Program-made: the position numbers and the translations under genes
Shown: piece after piece, positions 3,901-6,327 of the stretch
Layout: each line of letters opens with the position of its first letter
Numbering within the stretch: the first letter of the stretch is position 1
Notes under the pieces: model-generated
What the model saw: the letters and a program-made list of their open reading frames with translations, nothing else
The model's database searches: none
What the model was told of the DNA's origin: nothing
Assembly (NCBI GenBank): GCA_903854075.1
Contig: CAINVI010000336.1
Coordinates: forward strand, 1-6,327
Reading direction: 5' to 3'
DNA: 6,327 nt
Source of the DNA: Candidatus Pollutiaquabacter sp.
GTDB taxonomy: Bacteria; Bacteroidota; Bacteroidia; AKYH767-A; 2013-40CM-41-45

Positions 3901-6327
3901 AGTAGGTGCTCCTCCGGTGAGTAAAAATGGCGTGGCGTTAAGGCAGACAGCGCTGAACGGTGCCAATGAAACAGTGGGAGGAGTATTTAGCGAAACACTT
4001 ACGGATGTAGTACCGATACAGCCATTTGCGTCAGTTCCGGTAACAGTATACACGGTGGCAATTGCGGGCGACGCAATGACTGTTGCTCCGGTTGCAGCAC
4101 TCAGTCCGTCGGCTGGGCTCCATGAATAGGTGACAGCGCCGGAAGCGGTAAGTGACACGCTTCCGCCACTGCAAATTGATCCGGAAGACGGTGACAGGGT
4201 GATGGACGGTGGGGGTACAGCAGTCACCTGAATGGATGATGATAGGAGAGGTTGGCAAACGAGGGAGTTAGTAGATGTGTAGGCAGGAAAGCTAATCTGC
4301 CAATTTTGCAGCGTTCCTGAATTGCTATTCGCCCGATCGAAAACCAATAATTTCCAATTTCCATTTGGCTGAATAGCGCCATTTCCGAAAGCGGCAAAAG
4401 TGGTTACTGTGGAAGATAAACAGGAGCTGAATGTGGATGGCCATGGTTTGAAGGTGCCGGAATAGGGTGCTCCTGTAGTAGGTATCGAGGTGCTGCCATT
4501 GTCACTAAAGATAGTGTTGGTAAAATTATCGCCGGTATTTCCCGTATTTCCTGTACGATTGCTCAGTCCCAATCGTTCACCATTCGGGGCTTCTAGGAAA
4601 ATAGCTAAATCACCTACAGCTGTATGCGTGATATTTATTTTTATACTAATATCGGCTGAAGTAACGGTGCCGGTATAGCCGGAAACATTTATGGTGCTCG
4701 AAGCACCGGTGCAACTATTGTTTGGTATGCCTAAGGAGCTGTTATTGATAAAGGTGGCAGCCGGGTTGTTTGTTGTGATGGTATTTGATTTTTGTAGTAC
4801 CAGTCGATAGCTGCCCGAGCTGTTAGCGATGAAGACGGGAGTAGTCTCGCCGGAAATATCAGCGGTATTTTTTTGCCATTGATAAGTAGTGTTAGTTGCG
4901 ACTACAGCATTTAAGGTGACACTACCTCCGGTGCAAAAAGTGGTAGGTCCTGATAAGCTGATGGAGGCGTCTGCATTCGGATAAACAGTGATTGGAAAAT
5001 TCAAAGTGGAGTCGTTATTGGCAATCGTGTCACCGGGTAACGTAGTGAATGCTTTTAGTTGGTAGGTCCCGGAAGTAGTAATCGATACAGCGGACGTAAA
5101 TGGTACCGTCATTTCCTGTCCTGCTGCAAGCGTCCCGGACGTTACGATCTGATAGATGGTTTGAGTCGCTCCGGACGGAGAAGTGACTTTTAAACCTATA
5201 CTAAGATTATTGTAGCCGAAGTTCAGTGTGTTTGCCCCGTAGTTTTTAATTTTTACAGCAGCAGACTGTGAAGTAGTAGCACATGTATAGTTAGCAGGAT
5301 CGGTGACGGCTGTTGCGCCGACATCAGCAAATGGACATGACGTGTTTTCAAAATCCAGTAGAATACTTACCGGCAGATGGTCGGCTGCGTAGTGTAAGGC
5401 GTCAGCGATGGTTTGGGAAACGGCAGTGTTAGGAGGTTGGTTGATAGAATCATTATAGTGATTACCGTCGTTTCCAAAAGGAACCGTGGAGCCATTCACA
5501 AAGGTGATTCCTCCCGATTGACTAATGGCAGTGGAGTAGAGCACAAGGTCGAAACGGTCATTAAGTCCTCCAGTGGAGCCGCCGCCGAAAGCTCGCACAC
5601 GCGGAGATTGTGTATGATGAACAGCGTACGTACTTGAGTTCCAGGTTCCGGAAATAGTTGTAGGATCGATAACATGACCCTCAGAGCCGGCAGTAACCTG
5701 CAGGAGTTTTTGATAAGCGGACTCGCTGGATCGGTAAATATTGAAATCTCCACAGACAATGAAGTTGCTCCCCGGAGATAATTGATTAGTGTATTTACGG
5801 AGGGTGTCTACTTCCTGGGCACGTTGCGCTTCATCTGCACTAGTGTTGCTCGCCTTCAGGTGAACAGAATAAATACGCAGCGTATCACCAGATAATAAAT
5901 GAACAAGTTTGAATTCGTTTATATCACGAAGCGTAGTGCGGATACGCGTATTGCTGATAAAAGCGAATTTGGTGTTTTTGTAAAATAGGGCGTTGTCGGT
6001 GTCAAAGCCGTCGATAAAAGTGCCAGCACTGTAGTTGCCAGAGGTTTTATTCATGACATTACTCAGAAAGCCATTGACGCCGGCTTGTGATTGAGTCTCT
6101 TGTGTCACGAGTATATCGGGTTCCAAAGCGGTGATGATGGTTCGGAAATAAGGATTTCGTTGTGTGGTGTCGGCGGTTACATTACTCAGGTCCGGATAAT
6201 TCAGCAGGTTATAACTAACCAGTTTTATTCTTTCCTTGCCAACTGTGACTGCTTTACAACTGTTACTACTTGTTCCGCAAGTGTTGGAAGCAGCAACGCA
6301 GATAGTTCCACCGGTACTTCCAAAGGC
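979..6327 (-). CDS. Giant multidomain secreted EEP-family nuclease/phosphoesterase with adhesin-like repeats (5' end missing)
   Basis: The frame is open from the window edge at 6327 to TAA at 979-981, giving 1782 visible residues, numbered here from the edge. No ATG or GTG start occurs in the first 67 residues and a domain is already under way, so the true start is outside. Order: PKD-like tail 1-29; EEP domain 34-326; CARDB-like 331-449 (ADVG, VKIKNYGA, GDTIANNDS); Ig-like 451-514; P/homoB domain 523-682; PKD-like 699-781, 782-857 and 858-928; jelly-roll-like beta-sandwich 930-1098; PKD-like 1099-1168; four tandem repeats 1169-1525; MopE-type metal motif 1529-1593; C-terminal domain 1594-1782 with two calcium loops. 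Most PKD-like units start with a Cys in a C-x-G-G-S-type motif and end with an N/SGC motif, which suggests one disulfide each and an extracellular location. The EEP residues look intact, so it is probably an active Mg-dependent DNase/RNase or a related phosphodiesterase; the substrate cannot be told. The signal peptide is not visible, and the C-terminus does not look like a standard type IX sorting domain. The frame shows no frameshift or stop. Confidence 0.96.
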   Translation of the reverse strand, partial: AFGSTGGTICVAASNTCGTSSNSCKAVTVGKERIKLVSYNLLNYPDLSNVTADTTQRNPYFRTIITALEPDILVTQETQSQAGVNGFLSNVMNKTSGNYSAGTFIDGFDTDNALFYKNTKFAFISNTRIRTTLRDINEFKLVHLLSGDTLRIYSVHLKASNTSADEAQRAQEVDTLRKYTNQLSPGSNFIVCGDFNIYRSSESAYQKLLQVTAGSEGHVIDPTTISGTWNSSTYAVHHTQSPRVRAFGGGSTGGLNDRFDLVLYSTAISQSGGITFVNGSTVPFGNDGNHYNDSINQPPNTAVSQTIADALHYAADHLPVSILLDFENTSCPFADVGATAVTDPANYTCATTSQSAAVKIKNYGANTLNFGYNNLSIGLKVTSPSGATQTIYQIVTSGTLAAGQEMTVPFTSAVSITTSGTYQLKAFTTLPGDTIANNDSTLNFPITVYPNADASISLSGPTTFCTGGSVTLNAVVATNTTYQWQKNTADISGETTPVFIANSSGSYRLVLQKSNTITTNNPAATFINNSSLGIPNNSCTGASSTINVSGYTGTVTSADISIKINITHTAVGDLAIFLEAPNGERLGLSNRTGNTGNTGDNFTNTIFSDNGSTSIPTTGAPYSGTFKPWPSTFSSCLSSTVTTFAAFGNGAIQPNGNWKLLVFDRANSNSGTLQNWQISFPAYTSTNSLVCQPLLSSSIQVTAVPPPSITLSPSSGSICSGGSVSLTASGAVTYSWSPADGLSAATGATVIASPAIATVYTVTGTDANGCIGTTSVSVSLNTPPTVSLAPFSAVCLNATPFLLTGGAPTGGTYSGAGVSNGIFNPATAGTGTHTISYNYTAVNGCTGIATTTITVRALPVATTSPTGTTAICQGSTLSINTNPGYTYLWSTGATTQSIAVTAAGSYSVTLTDNSGCSSASSAVIVSLSTFQVSGVALNESMGSVSTTTSIAAHESANGFDNDQQTMSGSADVRATTVSTGYSGASGGANVFFTTIAGRNFTIAGINTSGLNNLQLSFGIYKNTNAATGSDISVQVSTDGTTYTPLSFAALPSGTGTAIWHLRSITSGIPNSSTLFLQFVQSSTVTQYRIDDIKITYSITSPSISSSGNTSFCQGGSITLTASPSAAYTWDDGATTQSILVTNSGNRFCTVTGSNGCVATTAPVAVTVNPSIFSVSGGGTTCAGDSGVTVSLDNSEAGVEYQLQRNGNTTGNTLSGTGSALNFGTQSIAGNYSVLASHNASGCTASMNGSAIVQVNPLPIAYTLTGGGNYCHGTAGPLISLNSSQSGVIYKLYKIGNTNVVTTLFGTGTTLSFGNQSDTGTYYVTATVTATGCSSLMTGTVSVSEQPSPTIFQITGGGGICSGGAGAPIGLSGSQAGIQYSLYRAGGNLVNTLNGTGSALDFGVQQQTGGYTVIATLSTTGCTASMSGTVFVQQLSSPLLYTVTGGGNLCELYTEGLPIGISGSDANVSYQLLLNGTAVGGSSVTGTGTSFNFGNFFTPGIYQVTATKLSTGCTLSMNGTVSLQVLPATRWFQDGDQDGFGDPSAVITACDQPTGFIADSSDCNDVVSASNPGNVEICGNGIDDNCNGQTDEGCPTTMSLKIFIEGFYRNNGRLAPVIDPANDTLNCDTITVSLATSLTPFSSILSQQVLLNTLGETTINIPNPLIGGTYFVFVRHRNSLETWSAAPVSISLINNSYDFTSTATSAYGNQLKATGDGKFSLFSGDVNQDGSIDLQDLLLIESGTSVFISGYEATDLNGDGLTESIDGSIIENNSLSGIMLQRP
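985..1548 (-). other. C-terminal beta domain plus dockerin-like calcium-loop pair
   Basis: Residues 1594-1780. The first part, from SLKIFIEGFYRNNGRLAPVI through HRNSLETWSAAPVSI to SYDFTSTATSAYGNQLK, is a beta-rich unit recurrent at the C-termini of secreted Bacteroidota proteins. It is followed by two loops, DVNQDGSIDLQD (1724-1735) and DLNGDGLTESID (1754-1765). Both have Asp/Asn/Asp/Gly/Asp at positions 1, 3, 5, 6 and 12, as in EF-hand and type I dockerin calcium loops. The protein ends shortly after, with no recognisable type IX secretion sorting domain or LPxTG motif. Confidence 0.75.
1549..1743 (-). other. MopE-type putative metal-binding motif
   Basis: Residues 1529-1593. It begins WFQDGDQDGFGDP, continues with ACDQPTGFIADSSDCND, and ends with NPGNVEICGNGIDDNCNGQT and DEGC. 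This follows the putative metal-binding motif first noted in MopE of Methylococcus capsulatus. Its DGDQDGFGD stretch resembles a calcium loop of the thrombospondin type 3 kind, and its four Cys could form two disulfides. It is a common module of secreted bacterial proteins. Calcium is the more likely ligand from the Asp pattern, but the ligand is not determined. Confidence 0.85.
1753..2823 (-). repeat. Four tandem ~90-residue protein repeats
   Basis: Units lie at 2563-2823, 2293-2562, 2026-2292 and 1753-2025 (visible residues 1169-1255, 1256-1345, 1346-1434 and 1435-1525; 87, 90, 89 and 91 residues). Each has the frame: a GGG motif followed by Cys, then Y-x-L, a GTG-x-x-x-x-FG motif, G-x-Y-x-V-x-A, a GC motif, M-x-G-(S/T), and a closing V-rich strand. 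Two conserved Cys per unit suggest one disulfide each. The units differ clearly in sequence, so this is an old duplication and not a slipping microsatellite-like array. They probably form rigid Ig-like beta-sandwich beads in the stalk. Confidence 0.88.
3034..3540 (-). other. Jelly-roll-like beta-sandwich domain between PKD-like units
   Basis: Residues 930-1098, about 170 residues with no Cys, unlike the flanking PKD-like units. It starts around NESMGSVSTTTSIAAHESAN, continues with ADVRATTVSTGYSGASGGAN and LQLSFGIYKNTNAATGSDIS, then VQVSTDGTTYTPL, and closes with QYRIDDIKITY. The ending (beta strand plus R-I-D-D-I/V) is typical of lectin/glucanase-like and choice-of-anchor sandwich domains in secreted Bacteroidota proteins. 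Carbohydrate binding is possible; no binding residues can be assigned. Confidence 0.6.
4282..4761 (-). other. P/homoB (proprotein convertase-type) domain
   Basis: Residues 523-682. Hallmarks are ADISIKINITHTAVGDLAIF leading into LEAPNGERLGLSNRTG, then TIFSDNGSTSI, APYSGTFKPW, and the closing NGNWKLLVFDRANSNSGTLQ followed by NWQISF. This is the beta-sandwich that normally follows a subtilisin/kexin protease domain. No protease domain is visible here, so it probably works as a structural or binding module in the stalk. Confidence 0.88.
5350..6228 (-). other. EEP (endonuclease/exonuclease/phosphatase) catalytic domain
   Basis: Residues 34-326 of the visible protein. Motifs appear in family order: VSYNLLNYP with Asn40; DILVTQE with Glu77, the expected metal ligand; IYSVHLKAS with His156; IVCGDFN with Asp194 and Asn196; NDRFDLVL with Asp257 and Asp260; and ADHLPV with Asp316 and the general base His317. 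All positions expected for catalysis in the DNase I/exonuclease III-like fold are present, so the domain should be active. The wording resembles secreted Bacteroidota EEP proteins. DNase, RNase, sphingomyelinase and inositol-phosphate phosphatase activities occur in this superfamily and cannot be separated here. Confidence 0.93.

Noticed and set aside
1201..5637. Numerous short open frames on both strands inside the large gene (for example 1564-1911 and 3293-3538, plus strand)
   Set aside because: They overlap a convincing multidomain coding frame, show no recognisable domains, and have compositions expected from antisense or shifted reading of Ser/Thr/Gly-rich codons.
6124..6126. TTG as the start codon of the large minus-strand gene
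   Set aside because: It lies inside the EEP fold, between the SYNLL and TQE motifs, and the same frame stays open with homologous sequence to the window edge.

Overview
The window looks like a piece of a Bacteroidota (Bacteroidetes) chromosome. Three things point there. The candidate promoters fit the Bacteroidota pattern TTTG-N19/20-TAnnTTTG. The region before the deoD ATG is A-rich and has no Shine-Dalgarno sequence. Most of the window is one very long, Ser/Thr/Gly-rich mosaic surface protein of a type common in environmental Bacteroidota. The genus cannot be read from the sequence.

Layout: positions 1-42 hold the 5' half of a tRNA-Gly(GCC) on the minus strand, cut by the window edge. Positions 43-266 are an AT-rich divergent intergenic region with a good candidate promoter for the tRNA (minus), a weaker one for deoD (plus), a 10-bp perfect inverted repeat around the tRNA promoter's -33 box, and a short 10-bp-phased direct repeat over the deoD -7 box. 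Positions 267-971 encode a complete DeoD-type purine nucleoside phosphorylase. After 7 bp comes the stop codon of a convergent minus-strand gene that fills the rest of the window (979-6327). That gene stays open to the last base, so its N-terminus lies outside.

The large protein (1782 visible residues) reads in order: tail of a PKD-like domain, a complete endonuclease/exonuclease/phosphatase (EEP) domain, a CARDB-like domain, an Ig-like domain, a P/homoB (proprotein convertase-type) domain, three PKD-like domains, a jelly-roll-like beta-sandwich, another PKD-like domain, four tandem ~90-residue repeats, a MopE-type Asp/Cys-rich metal-binding motif, and a C-terminal domain ending in two dockerin/EF-hand-like calcium loops. 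It is best described as a secreted or cell-surface nuclease or phosphoesterase with a long adhesive stalk.

The two protein genes are convergent and do not form an operon. A link between extracellular nucleic acid breakdown and purine salvage by DeoD is possible but only speculative. I see no defence system, mobile element or CRISPR array. The most unusual object is the architecture of the giant nuclease, above all its tandem repeats and its C-terminus.
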